A stretch of DNA of 64,000 nucleotides from NCBI RefSeq assembly GCF_031119335.1, contig NZ_JAVHXT010000002.1, positions 124,001-188,000 on the forward strand, in the 5' to 3' direction. Shown in pieces: positions 52,768 through 61,537 of the stretch. The translations under genes were made by a program, and so were the position numbers. Numbering within the stretch: position 1 is the stretch's first letter; the number at the start of each line of letters is the position of its first letter. Under the pieces are notes generated by a model. It ran no database searches and had not been told where the DNA came from. It saw nothing but the letters and a program-made list of their open reading frames with translations. This DNA comes from Pedobacter sp. (GTDB lineage: Bacteria > Bacteroidota > Bacteroidia > Sphingobacteriales > Sphingobacteriaceae).

Positions 52768-54258
52768 TTATCCACCGACTCTCTTCAAACCCTGTTTAGC
52801 CTCGTTTTCGATGCTATTTTTGTATTCGTGATCTTTCATGCCTGCCGCTAGGTTAAAGTAGGCTTTTGCCTTCGGGTAGTTCTTCTTCTTTTCGTAAATA
52901 TTTCCCATTAATACTGCGGCTTTTGGCGCATAATAATACTTTGTGCCCTTGCCCAAGTTGATAGCCGTTTGATAATTGGAAAGCGCAGCATCGTCTCTGC
53001 CCAAATCGTCGTTTACACGCCCCAGCCGGTAAGCAAACTCTGCTTTGTCTTTGGCAGATTTAAAATCATCAATTTTGTGGTTATTTAGCGCTTCCAAGGC
53101 ACGGCTGAGGTAACCGCCATCGTACAACAACCTTGCTTTTAACAAAACGAGATGAGGCGTGGGTGCGTTTGCTTCGTTTAGTGCCTGCTTGTCTTTATCT
53201 GCAAAAGTAGCGCCTGCATTTTTTGTTTTACTAATGAAGGAATTGTAACCAGAACTATCGCCACTTAGCAAAGAAGCCCAAGCCAAGTGCAGATAAGTAT
53301 CTTTGATGTAGTTTACGCCCTTATTCACTTGCAAAAAATGCTCGAAATTTGCAGTAGCTTTTAGATCGAGCTTATTTAAACGCACTACGCCCAAAAGGTA
53401 ATCGAGATAAGCAAAAGGCTGATAAACATTTCCTTTAGGGCGACTTTCTAATATTTCTATAGCTTGATCGTTTTTCCCATTACGGGCACAAACGTAAGCT
53501 TGCATATAACTTTTCAGCAAGCTGCTGTCTGCTATGCGGGCAGTATATTTCATGGTTTTAGCATAAGCCTGCGGATGTTTGGCCACATCAGAAAGGATAT
53601 AAGCGTAGTAAAAAATCACTTCTTCGTAAAAAGGTTCGTAGGTTGATTTTGGCAAGTTCTCTGCCAATTTATCTAGTTGACTTAAGCCTGTTTGTACATC
53701 GCCTTTCACCCCAAAGGTAGAAAGTGCGGATTTCATGAAACCATCGGGCAGTGCGCCAATTACCACATTGATTAAACCTAAACCTTTAGTATTTAAATGA
53801 AAACTTGGAAATTTCTTCTGGTTGTCTTTTAACAAACTATTGGCCCTATTTATTTCTCTCGAAGCAGCAAAATAAGCTCCGTAACGAGATCGGATCAAAG
53901 CCCATTGCAGATTGATTTCGGCCTGGGCATATAAATAGTAGGGCGAACTTTTATCGTCTTTACTAATTTGGTCTAGCCTTGCAGATTTATTGGCTTCCAG
54001 TCTGTCGAATTCCGTTTTACTTTCGTTGGTAAGCAAATAAAAATAATCTACATAATTTTCTAGCAAGGGCACGATAGAATTTTGCGGACGTGCTTTTTTC
54101 TCTGCTGCTATTAATGCTTTGGCAGTATTTAATTTTAACTCAAAGATATTTTGATAAGCTTTTAGACAATTGGCGTTAAAATCGAAATTGGCTGATGCTG
54201 CAAAGGGCAGTAAGGTAACGAGAATTATGAATGGTAGGCGAAGTATTTTCAATGGCAT
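52768..54258 (-). CDS. Secreted TPR-type protein of unknown function
   Basis: 496 residues with a signal peptide (MPLKILRLPFIILVTLLPFAASA). The whole length is helical repeat, with clear TPR-like units near the C-terminus (AEFAYRLGRVNDDLGRDDAA; AAVLMGNIYEKKKNYPKAKA). It is probably periplasmic. The family is not recognised. It stands alone; a framed hairpin repeat lies 50 bp beyond its 3' end. Confidence 0.8.
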   Translation of the reverse strand: MPLKILRLPFIILVTLLPFAASANFDFNANCLKAYQNIFELKLNTAKALIAAEKKARPQNSIVPLLENYVDYFYLLTNESKTEFDRLEANKSARLDQISKDDKSSPYYLYAQAEINLQWALIRSRYGAYFAASREINRANSLLKDNQKKFPSFHLNTKGLGLINVVIGALPDGFMKSALSTFGVKGDVQTGLSQLDKLAENLPKSTYEPFYEEVIFYYAYILSDVAKHPQAYAKTMKYTARIADSSLLKSYMQAYVCARNGKNDQAIEILESRPKGNVYQPFAYLDYLLGVVRLNKLDLKATANFEHFLQVNKGVNYIKDTYLHLAWASLLSGDSSGYNSFISKTKNAGATFADKDKQALNEANAPTPHLVLLKARLLYDGGYLSRALEALNNHKIDDFKSAKDKAEFAYRLGRVNDDLGRDDAALSNYQTAINLGKGTKYYYAPKAAVLMGNIYEKKKNYPKAKAYFNLAAGMKDHEYKNSIENEAKQGLKRVGG

Positions 54259-54475
54259 TCTGACAATTTAGCAAAGGCAAAGCTATATAACGTAATTATT
54301 TCCGACTTGTTTTAGAGTTGGCTACATTTCTGGCGCTATCCAATTCCACTTAACCAACACCTTGGTTGCCAAAGCAATAAATCACCTGCAAAATTCGTCT
54401 TATTAAAACAAAAGTAGTGTTTTACACTTTACTATTAAATTGGATGCTTTTAATTAAACCTTTAATCGGAAGAAT

Positions 54476-55012
54476 ATGCAGATACAACAGTTTAAGAAAC
54501 CTTTGTTAATGTTATTGGTCGCAGCAATTACCTCACTAGTTTTCACTGGTTGCAGTAAAGATAATGACGACAACAATAACGAAAGTGGTGTACACTTGAA
54601 AGCTAAAATTGGTTCAAAGGATCATAGTTTTAACAATGTTAGAGCCAGATGGATGGAAGGTGGTGCCTTCTTAGAAATTACTGGCATAACGGCAAGTGGT
54701 GAAGCACTTAGCATTACCGTAATGAATGAAGAAGGTAATAGAGTGCCTGTTGGCAAATATACGTTAGACGACAATACCCGCTTCTCTATTTTAAGTATTT
54801 ACCACTTTATGGAAGGCAACGTTCAAAAAAATTTCTCGGCGTCTGAACAAACCGTTTGGAACGATGCTTTTGAATTAGAAATTACCAAGCAGAACAACAC
54901 TCATGTAGAAGGTAAATTCTCTGGAGTTTTGGTGATTGGCTCGGGATTAACCACACTGCAAACAATAACCGTAGAAAACGGTTCATTTAGTGCTCCAATA
55001 GGTAACGAGTAA
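54476..55012 (+). CDS. Putative lipoprotein, DUF6252-like
   Basis: 178 residues with a lipoprotein signal peptide (LVAAITSLVFTGC, Cys as +1) followed by an Asp/Asn-rich linker. The mature part is a beta-rich domain: HLKAKIGSKDHSFNNVRARW, LEITGITASGEALSITVMNE, TVWNDAFELEITKQNNTHVEG, KFSGVLV. This recalls DUF6252-type Bacteroidota lipoproteins, but that is from memory and unverified. It is a single gene, ended by a bidirectional terminator. Confidence 0.75.
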   Translation: MQIQQFKKPLLMLLVAAITSLVFTGCSKDNDDNNNESGVHLKAKIGSKDHSFNNVRARWMEGGAFLEITGITASGEALSITVMNEEGNRVPVGKYTLDDNTRFSILSIYHFMEGNVQKNFSASEQTVWNDAFELEITKQNNTHVEGKFSGVLVIGSGLTTLQTITVENGSFSAPIGNE

Positions 55013-55024
55013 ATTTTGCCATAA

Positions 55025-55052
55025 AAAAACCCCGAAATGCTTCGGGGTTTTT
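55025..55052. terminator. Bidirectional terminator between lipoprotein and zinc-ribbon genes
   Basis: AAAAACCCCGAA-atgc-TTCGGGGTTTTT is a 12-bp perfect stem with its own A- and T-runs. It sits between two convergent genes and serves both. Confidence 0.9.
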
Positions 55053-55078
55053 CAATTTTATATTTGGTTGGTTGTAAT

Positions 55079-55822
55079 CTAAGCTTCTGCCAATTCTTGT
55101 GTTAGAGCCTCATCAACCAAGATACGTCCGCAGTGCTCGCAAACAATTACTTTTTTACGCTGACGGATATCTAACTGACGTTGAGGTGGGATTTTGTTGA
55201 AGCAACCTGAACAAGAATCTCTCTCGATAGTTACAACAGCTAAACCATTTACCGCATTTTTTCTCAATCTGTTGTAAGCAAATAACAAACGCTCTTCGAT
55301 ATTCTCTTGTGCTTTTTCTGCTTTTTTAACCAATTCTTGCTCTTCTTTTTCAGTCTCAGCAGTAATGGTTTCTAATTCAGTTTTCTTAGCTTCTAAATCG
55401 CCTTTTCTTAAGTCGATATTAGTTTGTGCTTTTTCGAAGATTTCAGTTTTGTTATTGATTTCAAACCCAAATTCTTTGATTTTTTTCTCGCTTACCTGAA
55501 TATCTAAGTTTTGAATTTCAATTTCTTTATTCAACGCATCGTACTCACGGTTGTTCTTTACATCTTTAAGTTGCGTATCATATTTTTTAATCAAAGTTTG
55601 AGCCTCTTTGATCATGTTTTTACGGTTTACAATTGCATCTTCCGTATCATCCAACTCTGCTTTTATCTTTTGTATACGGGTCTCCAAACCAGCTACCTCA
55701 TCTTCTAAATCGGCAACCTCAATTGGCAACTCACCTCTAATTTGGCGTATTTTATCAATTTTGGTATGTAAGTTTTGTAATTCGTATAAAGCCTTTAGCT
55801 TTTGCTCTACTGTTTGTTCCAT
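55079..55822 (-). CDS. C4-type zinc-ribbon coiled-coil protein
   Basis: 247 residues. A long coiled coil (about 1-190) is followed by a C-terminal zf-RING_7/C4 zinc ribbon: CSGCFNKIPPQ and CEHCGRILV, four cysteines in two CxxC pairs. Length and layout match the DUF164 family, whose members are proposed nucleic-acid- or ribosome-associated helpers. The start codon overlaps the stop of the Nif3-like gene (TAATG), giving translational coupling; this pairing is common in Bacteroidota. It ends at a bidirectional terminator. Confidence 0.92.
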   Translation of the reverse strand: MEQTVEQKLKALYELQNLHTKIDKIRQIRGELPIEVADLEDEVAGLETRIQKIKAELDDTEDAIVNRKNMIKEAQTLIKKYDTQLKDVKNNREYDALNKEIEIQNLDIQVSEKKIKEFGFEINNKTEIFEKAQTNIDLRKGDLEAKKTELETITAETEKEEQELVKKAEKAQENIEERLLFAYNRLRKNAVNGLAVVTIERDSCSGCFNKIPPQRQLDIRQRKKVIVCEHCGRILVDEALTQELAEA

Positions 55823-56919
55823 TAAATGAAATAATTTATGGGGTTTGTGTTATGCTCCGTTAAACGGATTGCAAAGTTAGGAAATTTTTCTTGAATATTA
55901 TCTATCAACAAATTAGATGTAAATTGTTCACTTTCAAAATGTCCGATGTCTACAATCATAATTTTATCCTCGGCGTCGAAAAATTCGTGGTACTTAAAAT
56001 CAGCGGTTACAAAGGCATCGGTCCCTGCCGCAATAGCATTTTTTAATAAAAAGCTTCCAGAGCCACCACAAACGGCTACTTTTTTTATTTTTTTAGGGAG
56101 GATGTTTGTATGTCTCAACACTTTCGCCTGCATATTATCCTTTACTAAACGAAGAAAATCTTCACCTGCTAAACCTTCCGCAAGTTCACCAACCATTCCA
56201 GAGCCTACACTTTGCAATTTATTTTCTAAAGCATAAATATCATAAGCCACTTCTTCGTATGGGTGGTTTTGGAACAAAGCTGTTAAAATGCTACGCTCAT
56301 CTTGTGCTTTAAAAATTACTTCTATGCGGGTTTCGTGTGCGTGTTCCCTCACACCCGCCTTGCCCAAAGTTGGGTTAGATTGCTCGTTACCTTTAAATGT
56401 ACCTACGCCTTCTAGGTTAAAACTGCAATCGCTGTAGTTACTGATATTCCCTGCGCCTGCATTAAATAAAGCTTGACGTAGATTCTCTGCATCTTTATGT
56501 TCGCAAAAGGTAACCAGTTTCTTCAGAATGCCAGATTTTGGAACTAAGGTTCTTGTATTTATTACCCCTAGTCGTTTACAGATTTCGGCGTTTACTCCAT
56601 TGTGCACACTATCTAAATTGGTATGAATAGCATATAATGCGATGTTATTTTTGATAGCTTTTAAAACCGTTCTCTCCACATAATTTTTCCCGTTCAGTTT
56701 TTTCAAGCCCTTAAACACGATGGGATGGTGGGAGATAATCAGATTGCAATTCTTCTCGATGGCTTCGTCAACAATTTGTTCCGTACAATCTAGAGACACT
56801 AGAGCAGCATGAATTTCATCGTTCGGATGACCTACAATTAAACCTGCATTGTCATAGTCTTCCTGATAATTGAGCGGAGCCAAGACTTCGAGGAAGTTGG
56901 TAATTTCGGATAGCTTCAT
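55822..56919 (-). CDS. Nif3-like dinuclear metal center protein
   Basis: 365 residues. It has the Nif3/YbgI fold with metal ligands in SHHPIVFKGLKKL, IHTNLDSVHNG and the C-terminal DIGHFESEQF. The middle insertion (about 130-240, KLVTFCEHKDAENLRQALF) resembles the PII/CutA-like insert seen in longer Nif3 proteins. The protein forms a hexameric ring; proposed substrates include GTP-derived compounds, but function is unsettled. It is the first gene of the operon with the zinc-ribbon protein. A repeat block lies upstream. Confidence 0.93.
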   Translation of the reverse strand: MKLSEITNFLEVLAPLNYQEDYDNAGLIVGHPNDEIHAALVSLDCTEQIVDEAIEKNCNLIISHHPIVFKGLKKLNGKNYVERTVLKAIKNNIALYAIHTNLDSVHNGVNAEICKRLGVINTRTLVPKSGILKKLVTFCEHKDAENLRQALFNAGAGNISNYSDCSFNLEGVGTFKGNEQSNPTLGKAGVREHAHETRIEVIFKAQDERSILTALFQNHPYEEVAYDIYALENKLQSVGSGMVGELAEGLAGEDFLRLVKDNMQAKVLRHTNILPKKIKKVAVCGGSGSFLLKNAIAAGTDAFVTADFKYHEFFDAEDKIMIVDIGHFESEQFTSNLLIDNIQEKFPNFAIRLTEHNTNPINYFI

Positions 56920-57025
56920 GAGGTAAAAATAAGGTTAATTGTTGAAATTGGTTAACTGGTTAATTGATCTGCAATTATAAACCATTAAGGAATTAAGAAA
57001 TTTTAAGTTTTCTCGCTTTTTAAAG

Positions 57026-57424
57026 AACTAAAATGAACTTAGATGTCTAAGGTGGTTTAATTGTTTTGAATTTATTTTTCACCACCTAAGACATCTTAGA
57101 AAACCTTAGTTACTAATACATAATTATAAAAACATTAAGGAATTAAGTTCTAATTGTCCCTAACTTCTTAATATTTACCAAATCAAACAACTAAAATGAA
57201 CTTAGGTGCCTAAGGTGGTTTAAATGTTTTGAATTTATTTTTTAACCACCTAAGACATCTTAGAAAACCTTAGCTACTAATACATAATTATAAAAACATT
57301 AAGGAATTAAGCTTAATTAAGTTCTTATTACAGAATAACAACTAAAATGAACTTAGATGTCTAAGATGGTTTAAAAAATTGTCGATTTAATTTCACCACC
57401 TAAGACACCTTAGAAAACCTTAGT
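57026..57424. repeat. Three tandem copies of a hairpin-containing repeat
   Basis: Each copy starts AACTAAAATGAACTTAG at 57026, 57189 and 57340 (spacing 163 and 151 bp). Within each, ACTTAGATGTCTAAGGTGGT is followed about 25-30 bp later by the near-complement ACCACCTAAGACATCTTAG. Copies 1 and 2 end with TAATTATAAAAACATTAAGG; copy 3 is shorter. The units are too long and too self-complementary for a CRISPR array. Confidence 0.85.
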
Positions 57425-57447
57425 TATGGTTTCCTTAATGTTTGAAA

Positions 57448-57486
57448 ACAAAAAAATCCCTACAGGTTTTTAACCGATAGGGATTT
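57448..57486 (-). terminator. Terminator of the DUF2752-TM2 operon
   Basis: AAATCCCTA (57454-57462) pairs with TAGGGATTT (57478-57486); on the minus strand a long T-run follows. It lies about 45 bp after the TM2 stop codon. Confidence 0.75.
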
Positions 57487-57530
57487 GATCTTTGTGTGTT
57501 ACAATATATTCTCCCCTTTAGGGATTGGGG

Positions 57531-57890
57531 TTAAAAGTTGCTCATTCTCACCATTTGCATACTTTCAAAAACCATTTTCTGGTTATACTCAAAAGCCAAT
57601 TGTTTGTGGTTCACGATATCGACAATTGAACCGATGAAACATAAACCTATGGTGAAGAAATATAAGATACCCATTCCTATTTGGCCAACAATGAAACGTT
57701 GCAAGCCTGGCACCAAGAACAAACCTATGATACAGAACAACAGCATATCGCTTGGGTTTTTACGCTTTCCAGAGTAAATCATTAAGAAAGTGCGCAACTG
57801 TTGCTCATTTAATCCTTGAGTTGCAGATTGTAAGTAAGAATATTCTTGAGGGGTAATCCCTGGCAATGACATAAAATTTTGATCGAACAT
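57531..57890 (-). CDS. TM2 domain-containing membrane protein
   Basis: 119 residues. Two transmembrane helices (about 49-68 and 73-93) enclose the TM2 signature: LFCIIGLFLVPGLQRFIVGQ, then IGMGILYFFTIGLCFIGSIV and DIVN. Function of bacterial TM2 proteins is unknown. It lies 2 bp after the DUF2752 gene, so the two are cotranscribed; this TM2-DUF2752 pair is recurrent in Bacteroidota as far as I recall. Confidence 0.9.
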   Translation of the reverse strand: MFDQNFMSLPGITPQEYSYLQSATQGLNEQQLRTFLMIYSGKRKNPSDMLLFCIIGLFLVPGLQRFIVGQIGMGILYFFTIGLCFIGSIVDIVNHKQLAFEYNQKMVFESMQMVRMSNF

Positions 57891-57892
57891 GA

Positions 57893-58201
57893 CTAAATCT
57901 CCTTATATTTTAAATAATTTCTTTGTTTAATAGTTAATTGTTTACCTAACTGATAAATACGATAAAGGATAATTAACAAGGCTGGAATGCCAAACCAATG
58001 TTGCTTAAAACTTCCATAAAAATCAGCATTAAAGATGGCCGTTATTGATCTACCTAAACCACATCCCGGACACCAATCGAAACCCAGATTTGCTAGTGGA
58101 CATAAGGTGAAATGATGCTCGTGAGGATTAGCGGTGGCCAATAACGTTAGCGCCAAAACCCAAAAAACAATTTCTACATATTTTCCAACTTTGCTTATCA
58201 C
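57893..58201 (-). CDS. DUF2752 domain membrane protein
   Basis: 102 residues. Helices at about 8-23 and 68-85 flank the family core CPLANLGFDWCPGCGLGRSI, with conserved cysteines that recall a metal or redox site. Members are small membrane proteins without known activity. It is the first gene of the operon with TM2. A LytTR-like direct repeat lies about 70-100 bp upstream. Confidence 0.9.
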   Translation of the reverse strand: MISKVGKYVEIVFWVLALTLLATANPHEHHFTLCPLANLGFDWCPGCGLGRSITAIFNADFYGSFKQHWFGIPALLIILYRIYQLGKQLTIKQRNYLKYKEI

Positions 58202-58268
58202 CGTTTCTTTGTTGTTTATTAATTAGAAACAATGATAAGGCTATTGTTACTTGTTTTAAAGCGTATTC

Positions 58269-58299
58269 GACCAACGGGAAATAAAAACCGACGAAAAGG
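58269..58299 (-). promoter_or_regulatory. LytTR-like site upstream of DUF2752-TM2
   Basis: GACCAACGGG (58269-58278) is identical to a site at 37471-37480. A weaker copy GACGAAAAGG follows at 58290-58299, again with a 21-bp period. On the minus strand the strong half reads CCCGTTGGTC. Confidence 0.4.
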
Positions 58300-58427
58300 A
58301 GATTATCGTATAGAATTTTGAATGATTAGATGAGAGAATGATTGAATTTGAGCATAATGCCCAATTTTGGAACATCTCAAAATCTGGCAGAAACAAAAGA
58401 GCGAGTATTTCTCTCGCCCTTTCATTG

Positions 58428-60605
58428 TTATTTTAGTGTTTTTAAAGTTTCACAATCTAAATCATCTACCTTTTTGCCTTTATACAATAAGAAAAATTCT
58501 GTACGTCTGTTTAACTGCTGTTCTTCTTCGGTACAGTTTACGCCATCGGCACAGTGGTTTACCAAGTTTTCTTCTCCATAAAAGCTGATACTAATTCTGC
58601 CTGCTGCTATACCCTTGTTAATGAGGTAATTTTTAACCGAATTAGAGCGCCTTTGCGATAACCTGATATTGTACTCTTTAGATGCCCTGCTATCGCAATA
58701 ACTTGCTGCAGCTATTTCAAACTGCGGATTTGCCTTTAAGAAAACTGCTAATTTATCCGCAACTTCGGCAGCATCTTTCCTGATATTAGATTTATCCAAA
58801 TCATAGTACAGCACAAATTGGCTTATTAGCTTCTTTAGTGTATCACAAGGGTTGCCTGCAATATCATTTTGCTGTTGGTTAGGCACACCAAGTTTTTTTA
58901 GGGCGATATTTTTGTTGATGACAGTATCTGTTAATAGCTCTTCGGTACTTAAACTAAACTGCTTAGGCTCGTATTGTGGAACCACAAAACCAAGTTTGGT
59001 AACTGCATTTTTTGGCAATTCGTATTCATAATTGCCCTGCGCATCTGTATTGATATTTAGTTTTTCGCCATTATGTTCTACCGCAATATTGATGCTAGCC
59101 AAAGCATTGCCAGTACTTTGCTCAGTCAATTTTCCTTTTAAGATGATTTTATAGTCGTTGTAATCGAACATATAAATATCATCGTTACCTCTTCTATTCG
59201 AGCTAAAGAAACCATGACTTCCACTACCATCTCTTACTAATGAAAAATCATCTACCGAAGAATTTACTGGAGCTCCTAAGTTTTTCGGTTTACCTTGTGG
59301 TGTAAATCCATCTATGTTTAACTCGAAAATATCTAAACCTCCTAAGCCAGCGTGACCTGTAGAAGAAAAGAAAAGCTGCTTGTCTTGATACAAAGTTGGG
59401 AACATTTCATCGCCTTCGGTATTAACCGTTTTGCCCATATTTATAGGCTTGCTCCATTCTTCATTTACGGAAGTTCTGGTGCTGTAATACAAATCGGTGC
59501 CGCCAAAACCACCCGGCATATCCGAAGTAAATATCAACAAGGTACCTGCTTGGTTCAACGCTGGATGGCCAACCGAATATTCGTCGCTATTATATGCAAA
59601 AGGCTTCAGGTTATCCATCGAAGCACTGTTGGCGGTAAACATCTTCAACTTAATTACGCCATCGGTACTTTTCCCAGTTTTGCCATTGTAGTAGTTGTTT
59701 CGGGTAAACATTATGGCGCCATCAGGTAATAAAGCCACCGGACCTTCGTGATACTTAGAATTAATGGATTTACTTAAACGCATCGCCAGTTCTTCGCTGC
59801 CCGTCGCCCTTGCCAAGGTATCATTGATGGTTGCGTAACCATCTGCAAATGTTTTACTGTCGTTACTAGTTTTGCGGGTATCATCATTGTTCACCACATA
59901 AAATTTCTTCCGTAAATTCTTATCAGTTTTTGCAGCTAGCATTACGCTGTCAATATTTATCGGTTTTACCTTTTCTAATTTATCTACCAAATACAAATCT
60001 GAAAAAGGTGATTGGTCCCAAGCAAAAACATTTTTGCTAAAGCCACTCGTTTTTCTGTTACTTACGAAAAGTAAACCATTGCCATAGTAAATAGGTGCAT
60101 ATTCAGATTGGTTGGTATTGATGTTTGCAAAACCGACTTTCCATCTGGCTTTATTTGCCATAAAACTAGAAACGTTGGGGTAGATATTTAAGAAATCGGC
60201 TGCCCTGGCATCTCCATTTTTTAATGTTACATATTTATTATACCAAACTTTGGATGTTTGATAATCTTCGAGATTGGCCAATACCTCCGCATAGCTTAAA
60301 GCCCATTCTGCCTTCACAGGATTTTGTTGCGCCAATTTTGCGTACCAAGCCGCAGCATTTTGATAGTCTTTAGTTTTGAGATAAGACTGCGCCAACAAAG
60401 CCATGGCATCTACGTTGGTAGGCTGTTGCTTTAAGGCACGCTCTAACAAAGGGATGGCATAAGCGTATTTCAATGCGTTATATTCTTTGGTTGCGGCTTT
60501 TAAAACAGCATCCGATTGATTTTTTTGGGCAAAAGATTGGGTTATAAACAATGAAACCCCTACAAATACCACAATTTTTTTGATGTATTTTCTCATTTTG
60601 CTCAT
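58428..60605 (-). CDS. OmpA family protein with TPR and WD40-like repeats (T9SS associated)
   Basis: 725 residues with a signal peptide (VVFVGVSLFITQSFAQ). Order: N-terminal TPR region (about 30-150), PD40/WD40-like beta-propeller blades (FVSNRKTSGFSKNVF; IFTSDMPGGFGGTDLYYS; FFSSTGHAGLGGLDIFEL), a carboxypeptidase-regulatory-like domain (LKGKLTEQSTGNALASINIA), and a C-terminal OmpA peptidoglycan-binding domain (YYDLDKSNIRKDAAEVADKL; SRASKEYNIRLSQRRSNSVK). This layout matches PorE-like partners of PorP/SprF. It starts 3 bp after porP and is the last gene of the operon. Confidence 0.93.
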   Translation of the reverse strand: MSKMRKYIKKIVVFVGVSLFITQSFAQKNQSDAVLKAATKEYNALKYAYAIPLLERALKQQPTNVDAMALLAQSYLKTKDYQNAAAWYAKLAQQNPVKAEWALSYAEVLANLEDYQTSKVWYNKYVTLKNGDARAADFLNIYPNVSSFMANKARWKVGFANINTNQSEYAPIYYGNGLLFVSNRKTSGFSKNVFAWDQSPFSDLYLVDKLEKVKPINIDSVMLAAKTDKNLRKKFYVVNNDDTRKTSNDSKTFADGYATINDTLARATGSEELAMRLSKSINSKYHEGPVALLPDGAIMFTRNNYYNGKTGKSTDGVIKLKMFTANSASMDNLKPFAYNSDEYSVGHPALNQAGTLLIFTSDMPGGFGGTDLYYSTRTSVNEEWSKPINMGKTVNTEGDEMFPTLYQDKQLFFSSTGHAGLGGLDIFELNIDGFTPQGKPKNLGAPVNSSVDDFSLVRDGSGSHGFFSSNRRGNDDIYMFDYNDYKIILKGKLTEQSTGNALASINIAVEHNGEKLNINTDAQGNYEYELPKNAVTKLGFVVPQYEPKQFSLSTEELLTDTVINKNIALKKLGVPNQQQNDIAGNPCDTLKKLISQFVLYYDLDKSNIRKDAAEVADKLAVFLKANPQFEIAAASYCDSRASKEYNIRLSQRRSNSVKNYLINKGIAAGRISISFYGEENLVNHCADGVNCTEEEQQLNRRTEFFLLYKGKKVDDLDCETLKTLK

Positions 60606-60608
60606 AGG

Positions 60609-61535
60609 TTAAAAGTATCTAGGGGAGATGGTTTTGCCCTTCTCAAATCCGAATTCGTAGCGTAGCATAATTTCGTGGCTGCCCGAGTTAAACTGCACCA
60701 AGTTTGTGGTACTTCTATCATAAGAATACCCCAAACGGAATTGTGGTGATGCCTGAACTTCTACCATAGCGGCTATATCGGCACTGGTGCGGTACTGAAA
60801 CCCGATTGAAAACACTTGCTTAATCCATAAATTGGCGTTTAAATCTGCCTGGATTGGCGAGCCCTGCACTCCTTTTACCAAAACAGAAGGCTTAAGGTCG
60901 AAATCTGGCGAAAGCGGAATAACATAACCAGTTGCTAAGAATAAGTGTAGCGCCTGACCGCTAAAAGTGTTATTTCCGGCAACCTTAAATTCGCTTAATT
61001 GGTTGTTAAGTAATTGAGGAGCCGATAAGCCCACATAAAACCTATCTGAATTATAATAAACTCCTGTGCCTAAATTTAGCAGGCCTTTGTTCACATTGTC
61101 TTGATATGCAGCATCATTGTTAATGCCACTAGAATTTAATGGCACGTTACTAAAATTACCGCGGTACTGACTGTAGCCAGCCTGCAAACCAAATGACAAA
61201 GTACCTGTAGCCATGCGGATGCGATAAGCATAACTAGCAAGCGCACCAGTGTTTTGGGTTACACCAATTTTATCACTAAAAATCTGTAAGCCCAAGCCTA
61301 CTTTTTTGTTGCTTACCGGTGCATCTATGGTAAAAGTTAATGTTTCTGGTGCACCATCAATACCTATCCATTGGCTACGATACAGTGCCGTTGCCGAAGT
61401 AACGTTACGGCTTCCCGCATAGGCGGGATTAATGGCCAAGGTATTGAACATATATTGTGAGTACATAGCTTCTTGCTGCGCCATAGTTTGCCCAGCAAGA
61501 AGTGAAAAGAAAAGTATTGCGATATATTTCTTCAT
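60609..61535 (-). CDS. PorP/SprF family type IX secretion membrane protein
   Basis: 308 residues with a signal peptide (MKKYIAILFFSLLAGQTMA). The family pattern is clear: QEAMYSQYMFNTLAINPAYAGSR near the N-terminus and the C-terminal RLGYSYDRSTTNLVQFNSGSHEIMLRYEFGF. It is an outer-membrane barrel of the PorP/SprF type, which holds or exports large type B adhesins. It lies 2 bp after the adhesin stop and 3 bp before the OmpA gene. Each such protein is thought to serve the adhesin encoded beside it. Confidence 0.95.
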   Translation of the reverse strand: MKKYIAILFFSLLAGQTMAQQEAMYSQYMFNTLAINPAYAGSRNVTSATALYRSQWIGIDGAPETLTFTIDAPVSNKKVGLGLQIFSDKIGVTQNTGALASYAYRIRMATGTLSFGLQAGYSQYRGNFSNVPLNSSGINNDAAYQDNVNKGLLNLGTGVYYNSDRFYVGLSAPQLLNNQLSEFKVAGNNTFSGQALHLFLATGYVIPLSPDFDLKPSVLVKGVQGSPIQADLNANLWIKQVFSIGFQYRTSADIAAMVEVQASPQFRLGYSYDRSTTNLVQFNSGSHEIMLRYEFGFEKGKTISPRYF

Positions 61536-61537
61536 GT

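Larger units (their letters stand above)
56920..57530. other. 611-bp gene-free interval with triplicated repeats
   Basis: This holds three copies of a 110-160-bp repeat (57026-57424) and a terminator for the TM2 gene (57448-57486). Short pieces of the repeat (ACCATTAAGGAATTAAG) occur just before it. No gene and no RNA gene was recognised. Confidence 0.75.

Noticed and set aside
57026..57424. CRISPR array
   Set aside because: Only three copies, units over 110 bp, each self-complementary, and no unique spacers of regular length; no cas genes.
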